Source: Amycolatopsis nigrescens CSC17Ta-90 (GTDB taxonomy: Bacteria > Actinomycetota > Actinomycetes > Mycobacteriales > Pseudonocardiaceae). From it: a stretch of DNA of 64,000 nt. A model generated the notes under the pieces. It saw only the letters and a list, made by a program, of their open reading frames with translations. It was not told the origin of the DNA and ran no database searches. A program made the position numbers and the translations under genes. Shown piece after piece: positions 44,030 to 55,612 of the stretch. The stretch lies in contig NZ_ARVW01000001.1 of the NCBI RefSeq assembly GCF_000384315.1, positions 6,679,001 to 6,743,000 on the forward strand, written 5' to 3'. Position 1 is the stretch's first letter; each line of letters begins with the position of its first letter.

Positions 44030-46887
44030 ACGCGCCCTTCCGGCTGCCCCACGGTGGCCTCGTCGACCGGGAGACCAGGCTGGAGTTCAGCTTCGACGGC
44101 CGCTGGATGACCGGCCACCGCGGTGACACCCTGGCCTCCGCGTTGCTGGCCAACGGGGTGCACCGGGTCGCGAGCAGCATCAGGTTCGGCCGCCCCCGCG
44201 GCATCATGGCGGCCGGGGTCGAGGACGCGAACGCGCTGGTGCAGCTCGAGGAGCCGTTCCCGGAGCCGATGCTGACCGCGACCACCGTGGAGCTCTACGA
44301 CGGACTCGTCGCCCGTGGACTGCCCGGTCAGGGCAGGCTGGCCACCGAGCCGGACCCCGCGCGGTACGACGCCAAGCACGTGCACTGCGACGTGCTGGTG
44401 GTCGGTGCGGGCCCGGCCGGTCTCACCGCCGCGCTGGCCGCCGCGCGTAGCGGCGCGCGGGTGGTGCTGGTGGACGACCAGCCCGAGGGCGGCGGCTCGC
44501 TGCTGGGCTCGAACGAGTACCTGGACCTGAAACCCGCCGTGGAATGGGCGCGTTCGGTGGTCCGGGAGTTGCGGGAGCTGCCGGAAGTGCTGGTGCTGGA
44601 GCGCACCACCGCGTTCGGCGCCTACGACGACGGGTTCGTGCTCGCACTGCAGCGGCGCACCGACCACCTCGGCACCGCTCCGGAAAGCGTTGCGCGGCAA
44701 CGGGTCTGGCGGATCAGGGCGAAGCAGACCGTGGTCGCCACCGGCGCGCACGAGCGTCCGGTGGTGTTCGCCGGCAACGACCGGCCGGGCATCATGCTGG
44801 CCGGTGCCGCGCGCACCTACCTGCACCGCTACGGCGTGCTGCCCGGCCGCCGTGCCGTGCTGTTCACCACCACCGACAGCGCGTATGCCGCCGCCATCGA
44901 CCTGGCCGACGCCGGGGTGGAGGTGGCCGCGATCGCGGACGCGCGCCCGGTCGCGCCCGGCGGGTGGGCCGCCGAATGCGCGGCCAGGGGGATCGAGATC
45001 CGGGCCGGGCAGATGGTCGTCGGCACCGAGGGCGAGCAGCGCGTCTCGGCCGCCAGGATCGCCTCGCCCGGTGGGAAGGTCGATCCGGTCGACTGCGATC
45101 TGCTGCTCGTCTCCGGCGGCTGGAACCCGGCGGTGCACCTGTACAGCCAGGCGCGCGGAAAGCTGCGGTACGCGCGCGAGCTTGGTGCGTTCGTCCCGGA
45201 CGGTGCGCTGCCGGGGCTGCGCGTCGCCGGGTCCGCCGCCGGGACACTCGAACTTGCGGGCTGTGTGCGGGAAGGCCGTGAAGCGGGCAGGACCGCGGCG
45301 GCCGCGGCGGGTTTCGCCCCGGCGGCGGAACCGGCGCTCCCGGTGTCCGACGCCCGGCCGGAGGAGCTGCCGGCGGCGGTGCTCTGGATGGTGCCGGATG
45401 ACGGGTCCACAGTGGACGAGCAGGACACCAGGTTCGTGGACCTGCAACGGGACGCGACCGTGTCCGACGTGCTGCGCGCGACCGGTGCCGGGCTGCGCTC
45501 GCTGGAGCACGTCAAGCGCTACACCACCATCGGCACCGCGCACGACCAGGGCAAGACCTCCGGCATGCTCGCCGCCGGGATCGTCGCCGAGGCGCTGGGC
45601 GTGGACGTGGCAGAGCAGCGGCCCACCACCTTCCGCCCGCCCTACACCTCGGTGCCGTTCGCCGCGCTGGCCGGCCGGGACCGGGGCGAGCTGCACGACC
45701 CGGTCCGGGTGACCGCCGTGCACCCGTGGCATCTGGCGCACGGCGCGGAGTTCGAGGACGTCGGCCAGTGGAAGCGGCCGCGGTACTACCCGTTGCCCGG
45801 CGAGGACATGCATGCCGCGGTGCTTCGGGAATGCCGCGCCGCGCGGGAAGGCGTCGCACTGATGGACGGCTCCACCCTGGGCAAGATCGACGTGCAGGGC
45901 GCGGACGCCGGCGTGTTCCTGGACATGCTCTACACGAACATGATGAGCAACCTGAAGGTCGGGCGGATCCGGTACGGCGTGATGTGCGGGGTCGACGGCA
46001 TGGTGCTCGACGATGGCACCGTGATCCGGGTGGCCGAGGACCGCTTCCTACTCACCACCACCACCGGCAACGCGGCGAAGATCCTGGAGTGGATGGAGGA
46101 GTGGCTGCAGACGGAATGGCCGCACCTGGACGTTTTCGCCACCTCGGTCACCGAGCACTGGGTGACCGTCCCGCTGGTCGGCCCGCGTTCCCGGGAGGTG
46201 CTCGGCGCGCTCGCACCCGAGCTGGACGTGCGCAACGAGGCGTTCGGCTTCATGGCCTGGCGGGACGCGATGGTGGCGGGCATCCCGGCGCGGGTCTGCC
46301 GGATCAGCTTCTCCGGCGAGCTGGCCTACGAGATCAACGTGAACGCCTGGTACGGCATTTCGCTGTGGGAGGCGCTGATGGCGGCGGGCGAGCGGTACGG
46401 GATCACCCCGTACGGCACCGAAACCATGCACGTGCTGCGGGCCGAGAAGGGCTACCCGATCATCGGCCAGGATACCGATGCCACGGTGACCCCGCAGGAT
46501 CTGGGCATGTCCTGGGCGGTGTCCAAGAAGAAGACGGACTTCATCGGCAAACGGTCCTTCGCGCGGGCGGAGAACAACCGGCCCGACCGCAAGCAGCTGG
46601 TCGGACTGCTGCCGGTGGATCCCTCGGTGCTGCTGCCAGAGGGGGCGCAGATCATCGAGTCCGACCACCTGCCGGAACCGCCGGTGCGGATGCTCGGCCA
46701 CGTCACTTCGAGCTACCCCAGCGCCGCGCTCGAACGCACCTTCGCGCTGGCCGTGGTGCGTTCCGGGCGGGAGCGGATCGGCGAGACCCTGCACGTCCCG
46801 GTGGGGGACCGGTTGGTCGCGGTCACCGTGACCGACTCCGTGCTGTTCGACAAGGAGGGAACCCGCCGTGACGGCCGAAATCACTGA
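44026..46887 (+). CDS. soxA: sarcosine oxidase alpha subunit
   Basis: 953 residues from GTG 44026. An N-terminal 2Fe-2S-fold-like domain without the cluster (EFSFDGRWMTGHRGDTLASA), then a NAD-binding flavoprotein domain (LVVGAGPAGLTAALAAARSG at about residue 125), then the C-terminal GcvT/aminomethyltransferase-like domain from about residue 580 with PRYYPLPGEDMHAA. The last part binds tetrahydrofolate and makes methylene-folate. It overlaps soxG by 20 bases. Length agrees with known SoxA proteins (about 960). Confidence 0.96.
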   Translation: MNAPFRLPHGGLVDRETRLEFSFDGRWMTGHRGDTLASALLANGVHRVASSIRFGRPRGIMAAGVEDANALVQLEEPFPEPMLTATTVELYDGLVARGLPGQGRLATEPDPARYDAKHVHCDVLVVGAGPAGLTAALAAARSGARVVLVDDQPEGGGSLLGSNEYLDLKPAVEWARSVVRELRELPEVLVLERTTAFGAYDDGFVLALQRRTDHLGTAPESVARQRVWRIRAKQTVVATGAHERPVVFAGNDRPGIMLAGAARTYLHRYGVLPGRRAVLFTTTDSAYAAAIDLADAGVEVAAIADARPVAPGGWAAECAARGIEIRAGQMVVGTEGEQRVSAARIASPGGKVDPVDCDLLLVSGGWNPAVHLYSQARGKLRYARELGAFVPDGALPGLRVAGSAAGTLELAGCVREGREAGRTAAAAAGFAPAAEPALPVSDARPEELPAAVLWMVPDDGSTVDEQDTRFVDLQRDATVSDVLRATGAGLRSLEHVKRYTTIGTAHDQGKTSGMLAAGIVAEALGVDVAEQRPTTFRPPYTSVPFAALAGRDRGELHDPVRVTAVHPWHLAHGAEFEDVGQWKRPRYYPLPGEDMHAAVLRECRAAREGVALMDGSTLGKIDVQGADAGVFLDMLYTNMMSNLKVGRIRYGVMCGVDGMVLDDGTVIRVAEDRFLLTTTTGNAAKILEWMEEWLQTEWPHLDVFATSVTEHWVTVPLVGPRSREVLGALAPELDVRNEAFGFMAWRDAMVAGIPARVCRISFSGELAYEINVNAWYGISLWEALMAAGERYGITPYGTETMHVLRAEKGYPIIGQDTDATVTPQDLGMSWAVSKKKTDFIGKRSFARAENNRPDRKQLVGLLPVDPSVLLPEGAQIIESDHLPEPPVRMLGHVTSSYPSAALERTFALAVVRSGRERIGETLHVPVGDRLVAVTVTDSVLFDKEGTRRDGRNH

Positions 46888-47479
46888 AAGCATCCGGTAC
46901 AGCCCGCTGGCTGATTGGAGCACTCGGCTGGACGGGCTGGCGCCCGCCGTGCACGCGGCCGAGCAGCCCTTCCTCACCCAGCTCACGCTGCGGGTCGCCG
47001 ACGCCAAGGCGGTGGCCGTGGCAGGCACCGCCCTCGGCGTCGAACTTCCGGCGGAACCCTGCACCTTCACCAGCGGCACCGGGCAGTACGGCGCGGTCGA
47101 GGTCGCCTGGCTGGGCCCGGACGAATATCTCGTGCTGGCCGGGCCCGGGTTGCAGGGTGTGCTGGAAGACGTGCTGCGCCAGGCGATCGGCGAGTCGAGT
47201 GGTGCGGTGGTGGATGTGTCCGCGCAGCGCACCGCGGTCGCGCTCGGTGGGCCGAACGTGCGGGACGTGCTGGCGCACGGCTGCTCGATCGACTTGCACC
47301 CGGCGGCCGCGCCGACCGGTACTTGCGTGCAGACCCTGCTCGCCCGCACCGGGATCGTGCTGCTGGTCCGCGACGCCGCCCGCGGCGAGTTCGCCGTGCT
47401 CGTCCGCTCGTCGTTCGCCGCCTACTTCGCGGCCTGGCTGGTCGACGCGGGCGTGGAGTACCGGGCGGGCCCGTCATGA
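46868..47479 (+). CDS. soxG: sarcosine oxidase gamma subunit
   Basis: 203 residues from GTG 46868 (AAGGAGGGA upstream, inside soxA). The sequence has the folate-barrel-like features of Sox[48 protein letters not shown]. It completes the BDAG order typical of actinobacterial sarcosine oxidase operons. Its stop overlaps the serine dehydratase start by 4 bases. Confidence 0.94.
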   Translation: MTAEITESIRYSPLADWSTRLDGLAPAVHAAEQPFLTQLTLRVADAKAVAVAGTALGVELPAEPCTFTSGTGQYGAVEVAWLGPDEYLVLAGPGLQGVLEDVLRQAIGESSGAVVDVSAQRTAVALGGPNVRDVLAHGCSIDLHPAAAPTGTCVQTLLARTGIVLLVRDAARGEFAVLVRSSFAAYFAAWLVDAGVEYRAGPS

Positions 47480-48849
47480 GCCTGAGCGTGTTCGAGCTGT
47501 TCAAGATCGGCATCGGGCCGTCCAGTTCGCACACCGTCGGCCCGATGCTCGCCGCGAAGACCTATGTGGACTCCCTGCGCGACGACGGGCTGCTGGCCGA
47601 TATCGCGTCGGTCCGGGTCGAGCTGTTCGGCTCGCTGGGCGCGACCGGGCACGGGCACGGCAGCGTGCCGGCGGTCGTGCTCGGCCTGGCCGGGCACGCG
47701 CCGGACGAGGTGGACCCGGTGCGGGCGCGGCCCACCGTGGACACCGTGGCGGGCACCGGCAAGCTGGAGCTGGCCGGTGGCCACCCGATCGAATTCGCGA
47801 TGACCGAGGACATCGTGCTGCACCGCCGGAAGCGGCTGGACTTCCACCCGAACGGGATGGTGTTCCGCGGCCTGGACGGTGCGGGCGCGGTGGTGTCCGA
47901 GCGCACGTACTACTCGGTCGGCGGCGGGTTCGTGGTCGGCGAGGACGCGGCCGGCGGGAAGATCCTGGCCGAGGACGGCACCGGTGTCCCGTTCCCGTTC
48001 GCGACCGCCGCGGAGCTGCTGGCGCACACCACGCGCACCGGCCGTTCGATCAGCTCGCTGATGATGGCCAACGAAACGGCGCGCCGCCCGGAAAGCGAGG
48101 TGCGGGCGGGCTTGCTGGAGATCTGGTCGGTGATGCGGGACTGCGTGCAGCGGGGCGGTAGCACCGGGGGCATGCTGCCCGGCGGGCTCAAGGTCCGCCG
48201 TCGTGCGGCCGCCCTGCGCGCGCACCTGCTGGCTACCGGTGATGTCGGCGATCCGCTGCGGGCGATGGAATGGGTGACCATGTTCGCGCTGGCGGTGAAC
48301 GAGGAGAACGCCGACGGCGGCCGGGTGGTCACCGCCCCCACCAACGGCGCGGCCGGGATCATCCCGGCGGTGCTGCACTACTACCGGATGTTCGTGCCGG
48401 GCGCGTCGGATGAAGGCGTGGTGGACTTCCTGCTCGCCGCGGGAGCGATCGGCATGTTGTTCAAGCAGAACGCGTCCATTTCGGGCGCGGAGGTCGGCTG
48501 TCAGGGCGAGGTCGGTTCGGCCTGCTCGATGGCGGCCGGCGGGCTGGCCGAGGTGCTCGGCGGCTCCCCGGAACAGGTGGAGAACGCCGCGGAGATCGGC
48601 ATCGAGCACAACCTGGGCCTGACCTGCGATCCGGTGGGCGGCCTGGTGCAGATCCCGTGCATCGAGCGCAACGCGATCGCTTCGGTGAAAGCCATCACGG
48701 CGGCGCGGATGTCCGTGCGCGGCGACGGCGTGCACCACGTGAGCCTGGACAAGGCGATCAAGACGATGCGGGAGACCGGCGCCGACATGAAGGACAAGTA
48801 CAAGGAGACCGCCCGCGGCGGGCTCGCGCTCAACGTCGTGGAGTGCTGA
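47476..48849 (+). CDS. sdaA: L-serine ammonia-lyase (iron-sulfur type)
   Basis: 457 residues from ATG 47476. The opening [20 protein letters not shown] is the family hallmark. Cluster cysteines lie in the C-terminal half: [20 protein letters not shown] and QIPCIERNA. It is the single-chain bacterial type (alpha and beta parts fused). It turns serine into pyruvate and ammonia and closes the route from betaine to central metabolism. Coupled to soxG by overlap. Confidence 0.96.
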   Translation: MSLSVFELFKIGIGPSSSHTVGPMLAAKTYVDSLRDDGLLADIASVRVELFGSLGATGHGHGSVPAVVLGLAGHAPDEVDPVRARPTVDTVAGTGKLELAGGHPIEFAMTEDIVLHRRKRLDFHPNGMVFRGLDGAGAVVSERTYYSVGGGFVVGEDAAGGKILAEDGTGVPFPFATAAELLAHTTRTGRSISSLMMANETARRPESEVRAGLLEIWSVMRDCVQRGGSTGGMLPGGLKVRRRAAALRAHLLATGDVGDPLRAMEWVTMFALAVNEENADGGRVVTAPTNGAAGIIPAVLHYYRMFVPGASDEGVVDFLLAAGAIGMLFKQNASISGAEVGCQGEVGSACSMAAGGLAEVLGGSPEQVENAAEIGIEHNLGLTCDPVGGLVQIPCIERNAIASVKAITAARMSVRGDGVHHVSLDKAIKTMRETGADMKDKYKETARGGLALNVVEC

Positions 48850-48865
48850 AACCGCACTGAAAGCG

Positions 48866-48895
48866 TTGACCGGGCGAGCCGCGGCGACTTAGCAT
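48866..48895 (+). promoter_or_regulatory. promoter of the purU-DMG oxidase operon
   Basis: TTGACC at 48866-48871 and TAGCAT at 48890-48895 with an 18-base spacer form a sigma-A-like promoter. The GntR-like motif begins 4 bases downstream. Confidence 0.55.
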
Positions 48896-48898
48896 ACA

Positions 48899-48913
48899 AC
48901 TAGTATATCAATC
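48899..48913. promoter_or_regulatory. second candidate GntR site, upstream of purU
   Basis: ACTAGTATATCAATC shares the core GTATATCA with the element in the glyA/GntR intergenic region. Placed over the expected transcription start, it fits a repressor site that would bring purU and the dimethylglycine oxidase gene under the same GntR. Confidence 0.6.
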
Positions 48914-48965
48914 ATCTATTAGATGTCCGGCTGGCTTTTCCGAGTCGAACGCCGAGGAGAATCCC

Positions 48966-49826
48966 GTGGCACAGCACTTCACCTTGACCCTCAAGTGCCC
49001 CGAACGCTCGGGGATCGTGCACGCGGTGACCACGTTCCTGGTCGGCCGCGGCTGCGACATCGTCGAGCACCAGCAGTTCGACGACGGTGTCCGCGGTTCG
49101 CTGTTCCTGCGCACATCTTTCTCCTGTGTCGCGGACGGGGTCGAGAAAGTCACAGTGGACGATCTCGCGCGCGAGTTCTCCGCCGTGGCGACCGATTTCG
49201 GAATGGAGTTCCAGTTCTCCGATGCCACGCCGGATCGGATTCTGGTGCTGGTGTCGAAGTTCGGGCACTGCCTCAACGATCTGCTGTTCCGCTGGCGGGC
49301 CGGCGGGCTCGGTGCGGACATCGCGCTGGTGGTGTCCAACCACGAAGACCTGCGCCCGATGGCGGAGGCCGCCGGGCTGCCGTTCGTGCACGTGCCGGTG
49401 ACGCCGGAGACCAAGTCCGAGGCCGAGCAACGGCTGCTGGAACTGGTCGGCGAGTACCAGGTGGATCTGGTGGTGCTGGCGCGGTACATGCAGGTGCTCT
49501 CCGACGACCTGTGCGTGAAGCTGCAGGGCAGGGCGATCAACATCCACCATTCGTTCCTGCCCGGTTTCAAGGGCGCCAAGCCCTACCACCAGGCCTACGA
49601 CCGCGGCGTGAAGTACGTCGGTGCCACCGCCCACTACGTGACCCCGGAGCTGGACGAGGGCCCGATCATCGAGCAGGAGGTGCTGCGGGTCGACCACAGC
49701 TACGGGCCTCGCGAGCTGGTGACGGTGGGCCGCGACGCGGAGGCGCTGGCGCTCTCCCGCGCGGTGCGCTGGCACTGCGAACGCCGCGTACTGCTCAACG
49801 GCAACAGCACCGTGGTGTTCCGCTAG
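48966..49826 (+). CDS. purU: formyltetrahydrofolate deformylase
   Basis: 286 residues from GTG 48966. N-terminal ACT domain (TLKCPERSGIVHAVTTFLVG), C-terminal formyltransferase fold with INIHHSFLPGFKGAKPYHQA and YVTPELDEGPIIEQE, carrying the catalytic Asn/His/Asp set. It hydrolyses 10-formyl-THF to formate and THF, regenerating folate for the demethylating enzymes beside it. A likely promoter with a GntR-like site lies upstream. Confidence 0.95.
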   Translation: MAQHFTLTLKCPERSGIVHAVTTFLVGRGCDIVEHQQFDDGVRGSLFLRTSFSCVADGVEKVTVDDLAREFSAVATDFGMEFQFSDATPDRILVLVSKFGHCLNDLLFRWRAGGLGADIALVVSNHEDLRPMAEAAGLPFVHVPVTPETKSEAEQRLLELVGEYQVDLVVLARYMQVLSDDLCVKLQGRAINIHHSFLPGFKGAKPYHQAYDRGVKYVGATAHYVTPELDEGPIIEQEVLRVDHSYGPRELVTVGRDAEALALSRAVRWHCERRVLLNGNSTVVFR

Positions 49827-52346
<2,520 letters not shown>

Positions 52347-52394
52347 GTATCACTAGTTGTTTCCTGTCCGAACCGATGCGAAGGACGTGCCCTG

Positions 52395-53030
52395 ATGCGT
52401 GACCAGATCATCAGCGAATTCCTCAAGAAGCTCGCGGCGCGGGTGCCGGCGCCCGGCGGTGGGACGACGGCGGCGCTGCACGCGGCGCAGGCGGCGTCGC
52501 TGGTGGGCATGGCCGCCCGCTACAGCGACGGTGCGGAATACGCCGGGCACCGGGAGGTCATCGACGACGTGCTGGCCGAGTCCGATGCCCTGTGGATGCA
52601 CGCGTTGCGAGTCTCGGAGAAGGATGCCTGCGCGTTCAACGCGGTCGGTGCCGCGTACGCGCTGCCGGAGACGACCGCCGAGGAGCGGGACGCCCGGTCC
52701 TCGGCGGTCGCGGCCGCGCTCGCGGCGGCTTGTCGTCCACCGGCGGAGGTGATCGAGGCCGCGGCCGACGTGCTCACCCTCGTCGAGCGCCTGCTGCCGG
52801 TCGGCAACCGCCGGGTGGTGGCCGACCTGGCCGCCGCCGCGCTGGCGGCGCGGGCGGCGGCCGCCACCGCGCGGGTGCAGATCGAAGTCAACCTCGACGG
52901 TGTGCCGGACGAGCGGGTCCGCGCGGAGTTCTTCGCGATCGCGGACGCCGTCGACCTGCTCTGCGAACGGGCGGACATGATCACCGTCGCGATCCGCACC
53001 GGATCCGGTGGTGTCCACATCGGACGGTGA
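52395..53030 (+). CDS. cyclodeaminase/cyclohydrolase (FTCD family), probable methenyl-THF cyclohydrolase
   Basis: 211 residues. LAARVPAPGGGTTAALHAAQ at the start is the family signature; the remainder is all-helical. FchA-type members open 5,10-methenyl-THF to 10-formyl-THF, and others act in histidine degradation. With purU in the same run, a one-carbon role is the better reading. It ends convergently with the SDR gene, 6 bases apart. Confidence 0.88.
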   Translation: MRDQIISEFLKKLAARVPAPGGGTTAALHAAQAASLVGMAARYSDGAEYAGHREVIDDVLAESDALWMHALRVSEKDACAFNAVGAAYALPETTAEERDARSSAVAAALAAACRPPAEVIEAAADVLTLVERLLPVGNRRVVADLAAAALAARAAAATARVQIEVNLDGVPDERVRAEFFAIADAVDLLCERADMITVAIRTGSGGVHIGR

Positions 53031-53036
53031 CGCGGG

Positions 53037-53810
53037 TCAGTTGGCCTTGAGCATCCCGCCGTCGATCACGAAGTCGCTGCCGGTGATCCAGGCGGACTGG
53101 TCCGAGCACAGGAAGACGACCAGCGCGGCGATGTCGGCCGGGGTGCCTGGGCGGCCGATCGGGATGCCGCCCAGCCCTTCGCCCCAGCGCTGGAGCGCCG
53201 TCTCGAAGTCGGTGCCCTGCGCGGCGGCGAGCTTGGCGATGCCCGTTTCGACCTTGGCGGTCAGCGTCACCCCGGGGGAGACCCGGTTGACCCGGATGCC
53301 CTTGCCCGCCATCTCGTTGGCGAGTCCCTTGCTGTAGGAGGAAAGCGCCGCCTTGGCCGCGGAGTAGTCCACCACCCCAGGGCCCGGTTCGTGCGCCGCG
53401 GCCGAGGAGATGTGCACGATCACCCCGTGGCCGCGCTCGATCATCCCGGGCAGCACGGCCCGGTCCAGCCGCACCGCGCCGAGCAGGTTGACCTCCAGCG
53501 TGTGCCACCAGGCCGCGTCGTCGGTGCCGAGCAGGCCATCCGGCCGCAGCGTGCCGCTGCCGGCGTTGTCGACCAGGATGTCCACCCCGCCGAGCACTTC
53601 GGCCGCGTGCCAGGCCAGCCGCGCCGCGTCCTCCGGGACGGTGACGTCCGCGGTGGTGAACAGCACCCCCGGTGGCAGGTCGTCGGCCGGTTTCCTGGCC
53701 GTGGCGAGCACCGCGGCGCCCTCGACCGCGAGCTGCCGCGCGATTTCGGCACCGATCCCGCGGGTACCGCCGGTGACGATCGCCCGCTTGCCGGAAAGAT
53801 TCCCCTTCAC
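53037..53810 (-). CDS. short-chain dehydrogenase/reductase
   Basis: 257 residues from GTG 53810. NAD(P) motif TGGTRGIGAEIA, NAG segment (LVDNAGSGTLRP), catalytic Y-x-x-x-K in VDYSAAKAALSSYSKGLA. Classical SDR. Divergent from the MarR gene, with a perfect palindrome between them, so MarR probably regulates it. Substrate unknown. Confidence 0.92.
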   Translation of the reverse strand: MKGNLSGKRAIVTGGTRGIGAEIARQLAVEGAAVLATARKPADDLPPGVLFTTADVTVPEDAARLAWHAAEVLGGVDILVDNAGSGTLRPDGLLGTDDAAWWHTLEVNLLGAVRLDRAVLPGMIERGHGVIVHISSAAAHEPGPGVVDYSAAKAALSSYSKGLANEMAGKGIRVNRVSPGVTLTAKVETGIAKLAAAQGTDFETALQRWGEGLGGIPIGRPGTPADIAALVVFLCSDQSAWITGSDFVIDGGMLKAN

Positions 53811-53850
53811 CCTGAACCCCCACTCTGTCGGGTTCGACGGTATCGACGGT

Positions 53851-53870
53851 TAGGTTGATGCGTCAACCTA
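53851..53870. promoter_or_regulatory. MarR operator
   Basis: TAGGTTGATGCGTCAACCTA has perfect 8-base arms, a typical MarR-type site. It lies 18 bases before the MarR start codon and about 40 bases before the SDR start, so it can control both divergent genes. Confidence 0.85.
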
Positions 53871-53888
53871 TGTTTAGTATGTCCTTCC

Positions 53889-54356
53889 ATGACCGAGACG
53901 CACTGGCTCGACGAGACCGAGCTGCACGCGTGGCGCGCGTTCCTGGCCATGCAGCGGCGGTTGTTCGCGCGGCTGGCCGAGCACCAGCAGCGCGAGTGCG
54001 ACATCTCGCCGGCCGACTACGACGTGCTGGCGCAGCTTTCCGAGGCTCCGGCGGGACGGATGTCCTCCGCCGAGCTGGGTGCGGCGACGCAGTGGGAGAA
54101 AAGCCGTCTCTCGCACCATCTCGCGCGGATGACGCGGCGCGGGCTGGTCCGCCGCGAGGCCGCCGGCGCCGGTCGCTACCCCGATGTGGTGCTGACCGGC
54201 GGCGGTCGTGCGGCCATCACCAAGGCCGCGCCGGTCCATATCGCCGACGTCCGCGCCTGGTTCATCGACGCGATCGGGGCCGAACGGCTCGCCCGGTTCG
54301 CCGAAGACTGCGAAGCCGTGTGCGCCGCCCTCGACGCCAACCCCCCAGCCGAATAG
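53889..54356 (+). CDS. MarR family transcriptional regulator
   Basis: 155 residues. Winged HTH (MSSAELGAATQWEKSRLSHH, then RMTRRGLVRREAAG) in the middle, dimerisation helices at both ends. Divergent from the SDR gene; its own operator is clear upstream. The stop lies inside the left arm of a large hairpin shared with the convergent TetR gene. Confidence 0.93.
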   Translation: MTETHWLDETELHAWRAFLAMQRRLFARLAEHQQRECDISPADYDVLAQLSEAPAGRMSSAELGAATQWEKSRLSHHLARMTRRGLVRREAAGAGRYPDVVLTGGGRAAITKAAPVHIADVRAWFIDAIGAERLARFAEDCEAVCAALDANPPAE

Positions 54357-54408
54357 CCGGCTTTTTGCCCTTCAGGCCCCCCTGGGGTAGGGCAAAAAGC
54401 CGGCTATT
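54352..54408. terminator. bidirectional terminator with both stop codons in its arms
   Basis: A perfect 19-bp inverted repeat, AATAGCCGGCTTTTTGCCC at 54352-54370 and its complement at 54390-54408, with a 19-base loop. The TAG of the MarR gene (54354-54356) lies in the left arm and the TAG of the convergent TetR gene (54404-54406) in the right arm. A T5 run lies within each arm. Confidence 0.85.
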
Positions 54409-55528
54409 TGCCGTTGAGGGCGTGGTGGTCGGGGGAGGCGGTGGTGACGGCGTGGGTGGCGCCGAGGCCGTCGGCGCGGGCCACGATCCGGCCCGCCTCG
54501 ATCCGGACGGCGACTTCGGTGCCGTCGCTGACGGCAGGCACCCCGGCCGCCGCGGCGAGTGCGCCGGACTCGTCGCACACCACCTGAAGGCGTGGCCACG
54601 CCTCCCGGGGAAAAGCCTGGCGCAGGCAGCCGCAGAGGTCGGCGATGGCGAGCCGGGCCAGCGGCGCGAACTCCGCGGGCTCGCCGGTGACCAGCGCGAC
54701 GGTGACCAGGTCCCCGGGCCGCGCGGCCCGCACCGCCTCTTCGGCGGCGGACAGCCGGTGCAGCCCGAGCACTGCCACCACGCCGTCGCCGTCGAGCCTG
54801 GCCGGCTCGCCGCGCACGGTGTCCACCGGCGGTGCGGTGCCCGGCGGAGACCACGGCTCGTCGGCCGGCCGCGTCTGCGGGATGACGGCCGGGGGTGGCC
54901 ACCAGTCGTTGAGCGCGAGCCCCGCCAGCTGCTCGCAGGCACTGATCACGTCGAAGGGTTCGAGGAAACCGGGTGCGGCGGCGGCCAGCTGGCTCGCGCC
55001 GTGCAGGGTGGTCAGCACCATCTCCGCCATCCGCACCAGGCGGGCCGGCGGGTCACCCGGTGCCGTTTCGAGCGGGTGCAGCCGTTCCAGCGACAGGCTG
55101 AGCAGCAGCGCGTCCAGCTTCATCAACTGCGCGAACGGCCGCCGGAGACGCGCGTCGGCGAGTACTTCGGGGATCAGGTCCATGCCGAGCCTGGCCGAGT
55201 CGCGCCGCTCGGCCGAGTCCGGTTCGGCCAGCGGGAGCCGGGTGACCCAGGCGCGGGCGAGCGCGCCGAGCGCGTCGCGGGCGGTGCGGCCCGGCTCCGC
55301 GTGCGGCGGCACCGGCAGCTGCTCGGCGAGCTGGGCCAGCACCGCGAAGTAGAGCGCTCGTTTGCCGGGGAAGTTGGAGTACACCGCACCGCGGGTGAGT
55401 TCGGCGCGCTCGGCGATGGTGTCGATCTTGGCCTCGCGGAAACCGCGCTCGGCGAACTCGTCCCTGGCCGCGGCCAGCACCTTGTCGCGGTTGCGCTCCT
55501 GCGTTTCCGCCCTGCTGAGCCGGCCCAT
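54404..55528 (-). CDS. long TetR regulator with extra C-terminal (possibly thioredoxin-like) domain
   Basis: 374 residues from ATG 55528 (GAGGAGG upstream), far longer than the usual ~200. The first ~60 residues form the TetR HTH (KIDTIAERAELTRGAVYSNF), and residues ~60-200 the ligand domain. The remaining ~150 residues (LDGDGVVAVLGLHRLSAAEE, GDLVTVALVT, WPRLQVVCDESGALAAAAGV) alternate strand and helix as in redoxin folds, but without a CxxC pair. Divergent from the P450 gene at 55613, so it probably controls it. The fold assignment of the tail is by eye. Confidence 0.85.
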   Translation of the reverse strand: MGRLSRAETQERNRDKVLAAARDEFAERGFREAKIDTIAERAELTRGAVYSNFPGKRALYFAVLAQLAEQLPVPPHAEPGRTARDALGALARAWVTRLPLAEPDSAERRDSARLGMDLIPEVLADARLRRPFAQLMKLDALLLSLSLERLHPLETAPGDPPARLVRMAEMVLTTLHGASQLAAAAPGFLEPFDVISACEQLAGLALNDWWPPPAVIPQTRPADEPWSPPGTAPPVDTVRGEPARLDGDGVVAVLGLHRLSAAEEAVRAARPGDLVTVALVTGEPAEFAPLARLAIADLCGCLRQAFPREAWPRLQVVCDESGALAAAAGVPAVSDGTEVAVRIEAGRIVARADGLGATHAVTTASPDHHALNGK

Positions 55529-55579
55529 CGTCCTCCTCGCCCCGGCGTTGCCGTGCTTCCCGCCGCAGGATACCGTGAC

Positions 55580-55592
55580 CATCTATATGATG
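55580..55592. promoter_or_regulatory. possible operator between TetR and P450 genes
   Basis: CATC-TATAT-GATG, a short inverted repeat in the 84-base gap between the two divergent genes; ACCATCT occurs twice around it (55578 and 55595). Weak by itself, but well placed. Confidence 0.45.
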
Positions 55593-55612
55593 AGACCATC
55601 TGACGTGAACAT

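Noticed and set aside
46915..47475. N-terminal extension of the serine dehydratase frame through soxG
   Set aside because: It overlaps soxG in another phase and has the composition of a shadow; ATG 47476 begins the family's conserved start.
52349..52357. CACTAGTTG before the cyclohydrolase gene, also found beside the PadR operator
   Set aside because: A nine-base match without an inverted partner; expected by chance in 64 kb.
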